This document shows, in pieces, positions 44,265-55,145 of a stretch of 64,000 bases of DNA. The stretch lies in NCBI RefSeq assembly GCF_004664715.2, contig NC_051069.1:438001-502000 (forward strand). Direction: 5' to 3'. This DNA comes from Peromyscus leucopus (taxonomy: Eukaryota; Chordata; Mammalia; Rodentia; Cricetidae). Every line of letters begins with the position of its first letter. The first letter of the stretch is position 1. Position numbers and translations under genes: made by a program. Below the pieces are notes generated by a model, which saw only the letters and a program-made list of their open reading frames with translations, had not been told where the DNA came from and searched no databases.

Positions 44265-44748
44265 AAAAAATTATTTTAATTCAATATATAACAATATTAT
44301 TAAGTTTTCAAATTTGTTGGAAAAATATAATGGATAAGAGATGTCATTGCATAGTGGCAGAAAGATTAAATGAATAATTCACAATGAAAGAATGCCATTT
44401 GAAGCCTATGTGTTGGGGCAGTGCATGTGTATGATGTCAAAAATCACAAAGAGAAAACAACAAATTTATAATCATGCTGTGGGTATAAATAACCTTAATA
44501 CTCCTAAGTCACGGGGAACACATTCTCTCTAGCCCAAGGGCAACTTGTGCAGAAGCAAATTTCAAGCAAATACCAATGACCAAAAGTCACCTCAGACATG
44601 TTTTCTCATAGTTCAATACACTTAGGAATCAGCATAATAATCATATTATTGCTATTCACTTCAGAACTCCTAACTACTACTGAAAAATGCAAGTTAGCAA
44701 ATTTTAGTGCAGCTTAATGAATACACATTACCAAGATATATAGAACTT
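44265..44748. other. Unique AT-rich DNA
   Basis: No gene or repeat is recognised. Confidence 0.4.
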
Positions 44749-44938
44749 TTTTTTTTCTTTTTCTTTTTCTTTTTTTTTTTTTTTTTTTTTGGTTTTTCGA
44801 GACAGGGTTTCTCTGTGTAGCTTTGCGCCTTTCCTGGATCTCGCTTTGGAGACCAGACTGGCCTCGAACTCACAGAGATCCGCCTGGCTCTGCCTCCCGA
44901 GTGCTGGGGTTAAAGGCGTGCACCACCACCGCCCGGCC
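44749..44938 (-). mobile_element. B1 SINE inserted in the tail of a B2
   Basis: A complete complement B1 with T/C-interrupted tail. The word gaactttttttt flanks it. The right copy is the start of the poly(T) of the B2 at 44941, so this B1 landed in that tail. Confidence 0.9.
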
Positions 44939-44940
44939 GA

Positions 44941-45118
44941 ACTTTTTTTTTTAAAGATTTATTTACTTATTATGTATACAGTGCTCTGTCTGCACTGGAA
45001 GAGGGCACCAGATCTCATTACAGAAGGTTGTGAGCCACCATGTGGTTGCTGGGAATTGAACTCAGGACCTCTGGAAGAGCAGTTAGTGCTCTTAACTGTT
45101 AAGCCATCTCTCCAGCCC
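44941..45118 (-). mobile_element. B2 SINE
   Basis: Complement B2 with 'ggttgtgagccaccatgtgg' and head 'gccatctctccagcccc'. The true outer duplication atatatagaactt lies left of the nested B1 (about 44735-44748) and right of the B2 (about 45121-45134), which shows that the B2 came first. Confidence 0.92.
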
Positions 45119-45196
45119 CAATATATAGAACTTTAAAGAAATTTAATAGAAAGAAAATGAAGCATGTATCCTAAATATTAAATTTACAAAATCTGA

Positions 45197-45390
45197 GCTG
45201 AGCTGGGCAGCAGTGGCGCACGCCTTTAAACTCCGCACTCGGGAGGCAGAGCCAGGCAGATCTCTGTGAGTTCGAGGCCAGCCTGGTCTACAGAGCGAGA
45301 TCCAGGACACCAAAGCTACATGGAGAAACCTTGTCTCAAAAAACAAAACAAACAAACAAACAAAAAACCCAACCAAACAAACAAAAAAAG
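45197..45390 (+). mobile_element. B1 SINE
   Basis: 'gctgagctgggcagcagtgg' through 'ccttgtctcaaaaaacaa' with a (CAAA)n tail. Confidence 0.9.
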
Positions 45391-46159
45391 AAATGATTCC
45401 TACTACTAAGTAAAGCCAAAATCACTATTCTGAAGAATATTTTATATAAACTGTAAGCATAGCCTTATGTCTGCCTTCCTCCCAAGTGACTGCTTTTTGT
45501 CACAAGCATTCACTAATAAGTTCCTTATGCCCAGTCAGAAGCATACACGCTGCCTGCTGTGCGTGCCTTAACCGTGCATCTATTTATACGGGATGACGGG
45601 TACTTTCCCCAATAAATCTCACCACTTCTCCTGCGAAGAAACGGAGTGCCGACTAAATGGCTTGGTGACACACGGAATTATCCCTACACTTTCCCCAACA
45701 GTAAGAGAACTCGACACAAGGCAGAGTTTGGCTGCAAACATGAGCAGCTCTGGTGTATATCAGACGGGAAGGGCACGCAACAAAATCCATCTTCCTAAAC
45801 TTTCCTCCCAGCAGCTTGAGCAAAGGCGGGAGGGGTCTGGAGACCTCAGGGCGGGTCATTTCCGCTAGTCTGTGATCAAGAAGAGAACCCCGAGTCTGCC
45901 AGGTCTAGAGCTCAACTTCTTCCTGCAGCGAGCCTTCCCGTGTGTCCTATTACATTTCAAAAGTACTATGTCTTTGTGAGCCAGTTACCTTCCTAGAGGC
46001 GTGACTTGAGTCGGCGTCAAACCCAGGACCACACTGGGGACAATGTCCCTGCCCTCTGCTAGAACAGCTACACTTGCAGGGCCCTGTACCCTCCTGGGGA
46101 TAAGAGGAGACTTCTGCTTTATACCGGCTTGCAGATGAGGATGGCGAGGAAGCTGGGGA

Positions 46160-46260
46160 GAGGCTCAGGGTGCGGCGGCGGGCGTGGGGTGGGGTGGGGT
46201 GAGGGGTCGGGAGTGGGGAAGTTGTGGGGTGGCGGGGTGGGGTCAGGGGAGAGAGGAGCA
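46160..46260 (+). promoter_or_regulatory. G-quadruplex-prone patch
   Basis: Four G4 runs with 1-3 base loops occur at 46186-46206, and more G runs follow to 46256. GC and CpG are raised compared with the neighbourhood. This is a potential quadruplex on the plus strand. Confidence 0.75.
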
Positions 46261-47224
46261 CCATGCTCGCCTCTTTTTCGTGTCGTTCATTTCACAACTT
46301 CTTCCTTTCCACGCCTGCTGCCGCGCTTGCTTGCCTTGTGTCGGAGCCAAAAGACAGGTCAACTCCATTGCTTCTCATCCAAGTTGGCAGAGGCTGTGGC
46401 AGCAGGGGTGGTAACTCTGCCCGATGTTCCCAAGCTGTGGCTGGGACGCTTCCAACAGCAAAGTCACTCGGTAAACAGTCCTCTGTTTCTTCCTTGGGTT
46501 GGCGGAAGTATCACTGGGCCCTTGTACTACCCACTCCTTACTTTTCAAGAAGCCCACAGACCAGAAACTTCCCAGGTCTCCCTGTCTTCAAAGAACCTTT
46601 GGGTAGGCAGAAAACACCTCCGACATGCCGTCATTTCTGCTCTAAACCCAATACATGGCTTCCTGGGGATCTCTACTTTGGGTATTATTTCCTGTACATC
46701 ACTGAGTGCAACACTCAAAAACTTTATTTAATGTCTGTGTTTAAGCCTGGCTTTGCTCCAGAGTAGGGTGGGGCCAGGGAGACAAATAAATACTGCTCTT
46801 AATAGTGTTTTATTTTTAAAAAGTTTACAAACTAATTGGAGACAGAAACACCCAGGTGGAATGAGTACAGTACCGAGAAAAATGTCTATAATTATCAAAA
46901 GCATGGGGATAAAGATGTGAGAGACACGGTGGCCTGAGCTGGCCTGAGCTGGAGTTGGGTTTGCAGGAGGGGCGGAGGATTAAGGACTTACCTGGGGGGG
47001 GGGGAGATAGTCGAGGCTTGAGAGGCTGACCCCCGTAGAGCAGACTGAGACTATCAGACCAGTCTAATAAAGCAGCTCGGACCCCAGAAGATAGGAAAGC
47101 ACACAAGCAAATCAAAGCCAGGAACCAGCGTAGAGCCATAAGCCATCAAAGACTCCCTTATCTTGATACGTGTTGAGTCCCAGAGACCAAAGGAGCCTCT
47201 TGAACCACGTTTTCCACACCATGC

Positions 47225-47310
47225 TTTCATTTTACAGGTGGAGAACTGAGGATTAGAGCATGAAGCTATTTTACCATCTCGAGCAACAGAGAGATCCCAG
47301 CCAGAGTGGA
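47225..47310 (+). repeat. MIR-like fragment
   Basis: 'cattttacaggtggagaact' with 'gaggattagagcatgaag' follows the MIR core layout (exponent 'fraction of dozens of mammalian copies'). Confidence 0.4.
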
Positions 47311-47764
47311 AAGTCACCTCCAGCACTCTGGATTCCACTGTTCACACCCTGCTTCCACACCACACTGCTATACCCAGATGGCACAGCCCCGCCAGGCCAG
47401 TGACATGCTAAGAGTAAGGGCGTAGGTCTCAGGCGGAAGTATCCGGAAGGGCAAAGCTCACTCTGTGCACAGATCTCGACTTTTCTTGAATATCACTGCA
47501 TGTTGAATCGCATTTCAGTGGCTCTGATTGACACTCAGGATTCTCCATTGGCCCCACCCAGTCTTTATGACCTCCATTCCCAACACTCCCCAACCTCTAG
47601 GCTCCAGCCAGATGCTCCACTCAATCCCCCGGCTTTTGCTGGGCCCCTGCGTGTGGCTGGGACACTGCCCTCTCATCCCCTTCTCCCCCAAGGCTGCTTT
47701 CCCTATTACCACCCAGATGTAAAGTTCAGGACTCAGGCTGCCTCAAGTCTCTTCTACACCATCG

Positions 47765-47935
47765 TTTAATTCTAGGCAACCTGATTCGATTCATTTCAAC
47801 ACACTTTACAAAGGACCTATCATGTGTCAGGCTTCCTAGTAGGCACTTGAGATTCCAGGAAAAGTAAAGCACGGGTACGAAGAGTCTAGATAGGGAAAGG
47901 AGATACAAAAACAAGTCAATCACAGGAATAAGTGA
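47765..47935 (+). repeat. L2/MIR-type ancient fragment
   Basis: 'aaaggacctatcatgtgtca' and 'ggcttcctagtaggcacttg' resemble the ancient mammalian 'tactatgtgccaggcactg' module. Confidence 0.45.
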
Positions 47936-47953
47936 AAGAAACACAGTCTAGAA

Positions 47954-48162
47954 CAGTGGTTCTCAACCCCTTTGGGGGTCGAACGACCCTTTCACAGGGG
48001 GCTCCTAAGACCATCAGAAAGCACAGACATTTACATAACGATTCATAACAGTAGCAAAACTACAGTTACGAAGTAGCAACCACAATTTTATGGTTGGGGG
48101 GTCAGCACAACATGAGGAACTGTACTACAGGGTCACAGCATTAGGAAGGTTGAGAACCCCTG
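47954..48162 (+). mobile_element. URR1-like hAT DNA transposon, copy 2
   Basis: Ends 'cagtggttctcaacc' and 'ggttgagaacccctg' match copy 1 at 10710. The flanking octamers gtctagaa (47946-47953) and gtgtagag (48163-48170) agree at six of eight positions, as expected for an old hAT duplication. Confidence 0.9.
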
Positions 48163-48170
48163 GTGTAGAG

Positions 48171-49424
48171 GAAGAAAAGCGAAGGGGCCCCCTGGATAGA
48201 GTGGTGTCTGAGGTCAGTTAGTGGACGAATGGGAACACTTAGGGGCCAGTTTGCAGAAAGAAGGAAAAGTGGCCGAGAAGACCGGATGTGGTAACTCAGA
48301 GCACCCAGTGGCTCAGGTTCAGTGCCCAACATTTTACCCCGTAGGACTGGGTGTGTAGGGCTGGCTGTGTCTTCAGCGCGGTGTGCAGATAGAAGACCTG
48401 GAAGAGGAAAGGCTCGAGAGATGGCGAGGAGCTTCTCCACGGGCTTTGATGAATGGATGCAGTCAACCTAACCTGCTGCTTAGGACCTATATGGAGGAAA
48501 CTACCGAAGACAGAGCTTGAGGCAAATCCATGCAGATGGAAACGGAGGGGAAGTCGCCGCGCCGCGAGAAAGAGCGGGGCGGTCGTCTGTCGCATAGCTG
48601 TTTCAGGTACGTAACTTTCTCCTGAGACACCTTTCCTCAATCCTTCAAGGACAGGAATTATCTTTCAAGTGTCCTTTTCATAGTTCCAAGTCACTCAGGC
48701 AGCTCTGGAGGCACAGTGGGCGTTTGATCAATTATCAAGAATCTTTGGGGGGCCTGACAAAATTTTAAAAGGAAGAGAGAAAAAGAGAAAAATCCTCCTG
48801 TTTGTTCATGACGGGAACTTGTTTTTAGTCCCCAAATCTGTGACTAAGAATGAAAATTCATAAGCTTTTACAAATCCACATTTGAAAGAAAGATGGTGTG
48901 CGTAATTAGAAGCTTATGGTCGGCTAATGAGGGCCAGAAGATGCCAGTTAAAGCCAACATCTCGTCTCCAGGCAGCCTTCCTCGCTGTGTGGGCACCCCA
49001 ACTGCTAAGTTTATTTAATAGATCAAATTAAATGGTTGACTGCTCTCGAAGGGCATCTCGGGGACTTGGGACTTAGGTTGGTTTTGGTGCGCGTTTCTCC
49101 AAGCTCATTACTGACAGAAGTACTCAGTCCCGTTATCTTAAAAATCAGGCCACTTCTAGATACAAAGACTCGTAAAAGACTGTGTGTACATACTGGTTAT
49201 TTTCCTGGAGGAGAAACACAAGGTATGGAGGATTCATTTATTTAATTTTACCAATTCTTACTCCATTCCTCCCAAATCTGATCAGGCTCTGAAAAAAGCC
49301 TTCATCATACATACATACATACATATGTATGTATATGTTTTAAGTGCAAAGGGTAACTTTTAGCTCCATAAAGACAAGAATCCTTGTTGTGTGTTTATAT
49401 TACAAAAAATACACCATTTTTGTG
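48171..49424. other. Unique non-coding DNA
   Basis: Antisense frames of 99 and 114 codons (48141-48640) start partly in the URR1 copy and have no domain. A short CATA/TATG inverted repeat lies at 49307-49338. Confidence 0.45.
48860..49060. promoter_or_regulatory. Candidate conserved non-coding element
   Basis: A repeat-free segment with 'gtgcgtaattagaagctta', 'gtcggctaatgagggcc' and 'agatcaaattaaatggttga'. It has the look of a developmental enhancer, but that is inference only. Confidence 0.3.
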
Positions 49425-49500
49425 GGCTGGCAGTGTGGTCCAGTGGTAGAGTACTTGTCTGATGTGAACAAGGCTCTGTAGACCCCAGTACTGCATATGC
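49425..49500 (+). mobile_element. ID-like SINE relic
   Basis: 'ctggcagtgtggtccagtgg' and 'tagagtacttgtctgatgtg' fit a diverged ID. Confidence 0.5.
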
Positions 49501-50334
49501 TATTTTAAAGTCATAACTATCAAGATACTGTAGTGTTCGGATGGTGTTCTAAACAGTTAACAATGGTACTGTATGTGCCTCAGCTACTGAGAACAGACCC
49601 CTGAATGACCTGGAGAGAGACCAGTTGGTTCATTAAACCTACACATAAGAGCTCTGTGTCGACCTTGGTATAGCGTGCTGGTGAGCTCCCATTGTCCATC
49701 CACGTCCCTCTCTGCAACACCCACACATTTTCCTTGGGAGACAGTGCCATTCTGAGCCTCTACTCCCCCAGTCCACAAGGCAGAGCATGGATCCAGATTC
49801 AGCCAACCGATGTGGGGAGACATGGGAGGAAGGGATTTGGCCAATTAAAGTGCTCTGTCCTCCTCACCTCAGTCATTAATTGACTGACAAATGGGTGTGA
49901 CCCTGGCTAAAGCAGGCACAGTCCTCCCAGAACCTTTCCTCATCAACTAACGAGGATGAATTCTCTCCTTGGGTGATTGCTAAACTTGAAGAATGTGAGC
50001 CTGAGGCATCCAGAGGCCATCTTGCCTTTGTAGAGGACAAATGGTAACTGAAGGCAGAAGGTGAGAAGAAATAAGTAAATGTACAAGGGGAAGAAACAAA
50101 ACCTCGTGGCATCATGGCTGGACTCTGGATCTAACTGCTTCTACAGCCAGCTACAGTCTACTGGACTTTCTAGTTAATCAAATAATTCTTTTTCTTTTCC
50201 ATTTTTGCTTACATGAGATTCAATGAAATAATTTCTGACTTTATCATTCATGTAAGAGCTAATTAATAATTTACCTACATAAGGTGATTCTATAAAATTT
50301 CCATTACACAGTGCTTATAAGATCTTGGACTTGG
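49501..50334. other. Unique non-coding DNA
   Basis: Frames of 79-86 codons on the minus strand have no domain. Positions 50200-50320 are AT-rich and repeat-free. Confidence 0.4.
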
Positions 50335-50418
50335 GATTGGGGGTTTAGCTCAGTGGTAGAGCACTTGCCTAGCAAGCACAAGGCCCTGGGTTCGGTCCTC
50401 AGCTCTTGGGGTGGGGGG
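50335..50418 (+). mobile_element. Young ID SINE
   Basis: The ID is near consensus: 'gggggtttagctcagtggta', 'gagcacttgcctagcaagca' and 'ctgggttcggtcctcagc'. The flanking word atcttggac occurs at both sides (about 50323 and 50419). Confidence 0.92.
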
Positions 50419-50429
50419 AATCTTGGACG

Positions 50430-50770
50430 TAATTGAAAAGGCTGCCTGTCCTAAGACTCCAGACTAATACATCATACAACCAGAAACCATCATGGGTCCT
50501 TAACCAGAGGATAACCAAACACAGATGCTGGCAAAAGATGTATGGAAATAATCAAAGCAACATGTGCTCATTCAGAAGTGTGTGTGTGTTCTTAATTTTC
50601 AAAGATGCCAAATACCATTTCTTTCTGTTAGTATCACACAAAAGAACTAATTGACTGCACCTTAAAATGATTGGAATTATTTTAGTCTCTTTCTCTAATT
50701 ATTTGCAACACTGACCCATGGATTTATCTCACTCATCTATTCTATAAGCATATTTTAAGAAGTTGTATGA
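50430..50770. other. Unique AT-rich DNA
   Basis: A 73-codon frame is the only open run, and it has no domain. Confidence 0.4.
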
Positions 50771-50923
50771 GGCCGGGTGGTGGCGCACGCCTTTAATCCC
50801 AGCACTCAGGAGGATCTCTGTGAGTTCGAGGCCAGCCTGGTCTACAGAGTGAGTTCCAGGACAGGCTCCAAAGCTACAGAGAAACCCTGTCTCAAAAAAC
50901 CAAAACAAGAAAAAAAAAAATGT
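50771..50923 (+). mobile_element. B1 SINE with internal deletion
   Basis: The element is standard, but the 'cactcaggaggatctctgtg' join lacks the 'cagagccaggcgg' segment. Confidence 0.9.
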
Positions 50924-51045
50924 ATGGGCCAGGTGCACACTGCTAATCTCAGCACTCAGGAGGCAGAGACAGACAGATCTCTGTGCATTCAAGGCCAGCC
51001 TGTGTGGGTTGCTGCTATAGGCATTAGGAATAAAACAATGAATTA
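50924..51045 (+). mobile_element. B1 relic adjoining the previous B1
   Basis: 'gggccaggtgcacactgcta' to 'caaggccagcctgtgtgggt' is an older, 3'-truncated B1. Confidence 0.65.
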
Positions 51046-51253
51046 AATAAATGTTCTACCATGCAGGAGCTTACATTCTGGTAAGAGATGGGAATGTGAA
51101 GAGATAAATGGCTGAAGAGCTGCCTTTTCCTAAAGAAAATTCCTTTTTTCTGAGGTGGTTTAACCAGAGCTTGGTCATAAAGGACCTGAGGGGTGGACAA
51201 GTCCTCAGGCTTACAGCCATTTCTGGGTAACTGATTTTTTTGTCATTTCAGGG

Positions 51254-51285
<32 letters not shown>

Positions 51286-52383
51286 CTGTTGTAACAAACG
51301 TTCTTACTAGAACGATATCCAGTGATTGGTGAATAATAACCCTCTTCATGAGGCCAAATCTGATAAATTTTGGTTAATTCAGATTGAAAAAAAAACCCTC
51401 ATTTTTACATTTTTTAAAGTTTAATTAAGCACAGAATGTCTGAGTCAGGAGCAGAGCCGGTATCCATCTCAGGCACTCTTGGCCTCATTAAAGAGGCCCT
51501 GCAGCTAAGTCTTGGGAGGATCCCTTCATGAGGAAGCCGTGGAGGCCATACTGTTTCCCTCGCTTCCTCCTTGGAATGTCTTGATAGTTTAACTCAAGAC
51601 AGCAGTTGCCTCCTTAGCTCAGTCCCTGGGTTTTTCTTTTGGGTTTTGGTGGATGAGCAGTCTATCTAGAAAATGAGAGTGAAGCAAGTCCTTCCTCCCT
51701 TTCTAGTATAACTGACTTTTAAACTCTCCTCGTGGATTTTCAAATTAAATAGAATCCAAAATAGACTATGCCTTTTTGCTCCACAAACCCCTCTCTCAAG
51801 GGGAAAATAAAGCATTTACTGGGGTAGTTGACTTATGAAGGATTTAGTGCTGAGTTTTAAGGCCAGAAAGCTCTTCAGAACATTTCAGTCCAGATGTTTC
51901 ATTCCGAAAAATATTTACACAAGTTAAGTTACTTGTCCAATTCACAGAGTTAGTTAGTGGCCTGGCCAAGATGAGGACCCAACATTACTATTAAATTCCT
52001 CTCAAGTCCCATGACAGCTAGGGCACTCCTTTCGAGAACCTTATAATGCAGGGATGCCTACTGCATCACTGTGGCCTCTCCACAGGAACCTCAAGACGAC
52101 CAGGCCAGTTCCTCGGTTCAGCTTCCTCACAGCCCATCTGAAAGACCACTGTCAGGACTTCTCATGGGCAGTCCTTCTGGTGACCCATTTCCAGGTCCCT
52201 AAGACCCATTTCTTCTGAAGCCCCACAACGTTGCTTCCTCCTCTTCCTTTCTGTGTGGGGATCTTCTCTCCAAGACCCACCTTCTGTTTATTGCATAGAT
52301 GTGCTCAGGGGTATATATATTGCAGTCTATTCCAGAGACATTCTTTTATTTTCATTAGCACCAAACACGAGAGTTTCCATATT
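51046..52383. other. Unique non-coding DNA with (TG)n and a MIR fragment
   Basis: A TG tract sits at 51255-51284, and a MIR-like segment ('aagttaagttacttgtccaa') at 51890-52000. No gene is recognised. Confidence 0.5.
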
Positions 52384-52515
52384 CAGTCCTGTTTGATGGT
52401 GTACATCTTTTGTTCCAAGAGGTAGAGGCAGGTCGATCTCTGTGAGTTTGAGGCTATCCTGGCTTACATAATGACCTCCAGGTCAGTTACATAGTGAGAA
52501 CTTTCAAAAATAAAT
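52384..52515 (+). mobile_element. Old B1 SINE
   Basis: 'ggtagaggcaggtcgatctc' and 'ttgaggctatcctggcttac' in order. The tail is poor. Confidence 0.7.
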
Positions 52516-52519
52516 TGAT

Positions 52520-52712
52520 AGGGACTTAGAGAGATGACTCAACAGCTGAAGGTACAGGTTATTCTTCCAGAGGACCTGGGTTCGATTCCCAGGAACCACA
52601 AGGCAACTCGCAACCATCTGTTTAACTCCTGTTCCAAGGGATTTGACGCCCTCTTCTGGCTTCCAAGGACACTGCAGGCCAAATGCCCATAGATTAAAAA
52701 GTTAAAAACAAA
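52520..52712 (+). mobile_element. B3-type SINE
   Basis: 'gacttagagagatgactcaa' (head), 'gggttcgattcccaggaacc' (B box) and 'gccctcttctggcttccaag'. Confidence 0.8.
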
Positions 52713-52721
52713 TAAATAGCC

Positions 52722-52892
52722 GGGCGGTGGTGGTGCATGCCTTTAATCCCAGCACTCGGAAGGCAAAGGCAGGCGGATCTCTGTGAGTTCCAGGTCAGCC
52801 TGATCTACAGAGCGAGATCCAGGACAGGTGCAAAGCTACACAGAGAAACCCTGTCTCGAAAAACCAAAAATAAATAAATAAATAAATAAATA
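52722..52892 (+). mobile_element. B1 SINE with (TAAA)n tail
   Basis: Full B1 'gccgggcggtggtggtgcat' to 'gaaaccctgtctcgaaaaac'. The tail runs into TAAA repeats shared with the preceding B3 tail. Confidence 0.93.
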
Positions 52893-52945
52893 AAATGTCT
52901 ACACTTACAATTTCTATTTACTCCTTCAACTTCAAAAATATGACT

Positions 52946-53082
52946 ATATATATATATATATATATTTTATTTTACAATACCATTCAGTTCTACATATCAG
53001 CCATGGGTTCCCCTATTCTCCCCCCTCCCACCCCCTCCCCTTACCCCCAACCTACCCTCCATTCCCACCTCCTCCAGACTTT
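52946..53082 (+). repeat. (TA)n followed by C-rich polypyrimidine tract
   Basis: TA repeats (52946-52966) lead into 'accattcagttctacatatc' and a CCCCTCC-rich run. The latter often sits in antisense L1 sequence in rodents, but the assignment is unsure. Confidence 0.6.
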
Positions 53083-53269
53083 TTTTTTTAATTCCTCTTT
53101 ATTTATTATGCATACAGTGTTCTGTCTGCACACACCCCTGCAGGCCAGAAGAGGGCACCAGATCTCACTACAGATGGTTGTGAGCCACCATGTGGTTGCT
53201 GGGAATTGAACTCAGGACATTTGGAAGAACAAGCAGTGCTCTTAACCTCTGAGCCATCTCTCCAGCCCC
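53083..53269 (-). mobile_element. B2 SINE
   Basis: Complement B2 'tgcaggccagaagagggcac' and 'gagccatctctccagcccc'. The outer flanks are not resolved. Confidence 0.9.
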
Positions 53270-53584
53270 AAAAATATGGCTTTCAAGACTGTTTGTCAAT
53301 GAAATAAATGTCTGAGCCAAGGATATGTGTGCTTTTTGAGGACATTTTCCAGATCTTACCTTTTCTTCTCTCTCTTCCTTAATCTTCTTTTAATGCTGTC
53401 TATTTCTTTTAGTCTCTCTCCCTTCTCCTCCGCACACTGTTACTGATGTTTCCTAAGGTTCTGTTCTCTATTGTGATAGTTTCCTTTATGCCCCAATCCT
53501 CACAATAAGTCAACACCACACACAGATACCATTTAGAGAAACAGATTTCTCCTAGACATTGAGTGTTGAATAAATTGCTTTTTA
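53270..53584. other. Unique non-coding DNA
   Basis: Nothing is recognised. Confidence 0.4.
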
Positions 53585-53738
53585 TTTTTATTTTCCAATA
53601 CAGGGTTTCTCTGTGTAACAGCCCTGGCTGTCTTGGAGCTTGCTTTGTAGACCAGGCTGGCCTCAAACTCACAGAGATCCACCTGCCTCTGCCTCCCAAG
53701 TGCTGGGATTAGCGTGCGCCACCGCCACTCAGCTTAAG
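53585..53738 (-). mobile_element. B1 SINE
   Basis: Complement B1 'acagggtttctctgtgtaac', 'gtagaccaggctggcctcaa' and 'gcgtgcgccaccgccactca'. Confidence 0.9.
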
Positions 53739-54736
53739 TGTAAATTTCTTATACTTACATTTTACAACTGAAATCTTGTAAAATGGAGGTAAATAAAACT
53801 AAAAATGGTAAAACTCAGAAAGTATCACATTAATTTATGTAGCTAGGGTTTCTTCATTTTTTTTTTTTTTTTTTAACTACACTGTTGATTTGCGCTGTGA
53901 ACAGGGAAGTGGCTGCTGCCAACAGAGGCTTTTTTAACTGAAATCGAGCCTTGTGCCATCTGATGACTCGGTTCTCCCAGCCCTTGTCTGTAGTCAAACT
54001 GCTGTGACACTTTCATTCACATGCGCTAGCAGGAACACAGTGACCCTTGACCAGGTTACATCATTTACATATTAAGCCCTACTCTGTGATCCTTGGCACC
54101 AGCTAGATGATAAACAGAAACACAAAGGCAGAAACTAGGGGAGGCTAGCAATACTCATTCCTAAGATGGTCATCCTGATAATCCAGGTTATTGTTGAAAT
54201 CAAAGCGTGAGTGTAAAATCAACTCAGTTGATACACAGACTCCTGAAAATGCCGCTGAAGAGTCTCAGAGACTTAGGAACCCCAACTGTGTGAATTTGTA
54301 TCTGCAGACCCCAAGCCCTGAGCCTCTATCCTGTTTCCAAACTGTCTACGACAAACTTCTCTACCTACACGACATCTTGCACACAACATGTCCAAACCGA
54401 ACTTGTTATTGCTCCCCACGCACACACCCACCTTAACCTCTATTCCCGATCCTAGTCAATGACATCATCATCTACCCAGATACCTAAGCCAAAAACGTAA
54501 GTCTCATCCTAGATCCCGTCCTCTGCCTCTCCTCCTACAGCAAAGCCTTGTTGATTCTCTCTCCTAAACCTCTGGCAATTCAATCATCAATTTTCCTTTG
54601 TCCATGGAAACCCATGAGAAATGATCTCAAGGCAGTAGTCTAACTATAATATGAAAACAGCAAAGACAGACATATTCATTCCACTGAAATACTCAGTAGA
54701 GAAAAACAGCTCACCACTATCAAAAGAAGTTTTGGG
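53739..54736. other. Single-copy region of about 1 kb
   Basis: No repeat is visible except a short poly(T) near 53859. Positions 53880-54130 are a candidate conserved element ('gttgatttgcgctgtgaaca', 'aggttacatcatttacata'). Confidence 0.4.
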
Positions 54737-54896
54737 TAGGGGTGGGGGCAATGAGCTTGCTCAGCAGGTAAAGGCATTTGCCACCAAACCTGAGGACCTC
54801 AGTGTTATCCCTGGAACTCATACAGTTGAAGGAGAAAAGCACCTTCTGCAATTTGTCCACTGGCATGTACACACACACACACACACACACACACAT
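54737..54896 (+). mobile_element. B3-type SINE with (CA)n end
   Basis: 'gagcttgctcagcaggtaaa' is the tRNA-like head, and the unit ends in a 26-base CA tract at about 54869-54893. Confidence 0.7.
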
Positions 54897-54911
54897 AATC
54901 AAAGAATTAAG

Positions 54912-55055
54912 GACCAATGAGATAGCTGAGGGTAAGGGCCCTTGCCGCCAAGTCTGACAACCTGAGCTTAATCGCGGGAGCCCATAGGGTGGAAAGGGAG
55001 AACTGACTGCCACAAATTGTCCTCTGATCTCTACATGTGCACCATGGCAAGTATG

Positions 55056-55108
<53 letters not shown>

Positions 55109-55145
55109 CCACACCCACCCCCACCACCCCCACAAATATATATAT
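54912..55145 (+). mobile_element. B3-type SINE with long (CA)n end
   Basis: 'ccaatgagatagctgagggt' (head), 'cctctgatctctacatgtgc' (body) and a CA tract at 55062-55110 that grades into CCCACC repeats. Confidence 0.75.

Larger units (their letters stand above)
45391..47953. other. Single-copy region with the longest open frame of the window
   Basis: About 2.5 kb lacks SINEs. The longest frame (46129-46731, 200 codons, plus strand) and a 180-codon frame in another phase (46224-46766) overlap a G-rich patch. Their Gly-rich start comes from the GGGGT repeats, and the rest shows no domain. AATAAA at about 46785 lies after both frames. A transcribed exon cannot be excluded, but I do not call a gene. 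Confidence 0.45.

Noticed and set aside
50335..50418. tRNA gene
   Set aside because: It has A- and B-box-like sequence, but its length, sequence and flanking duplication are those of an ID SINE, not a folded tRNA.
54737..55145. Recent tandem duplication of one B3 with its CA tail
   Set aside because: The two units share family features but differ too much along their bodies; two separate insertions fit better.
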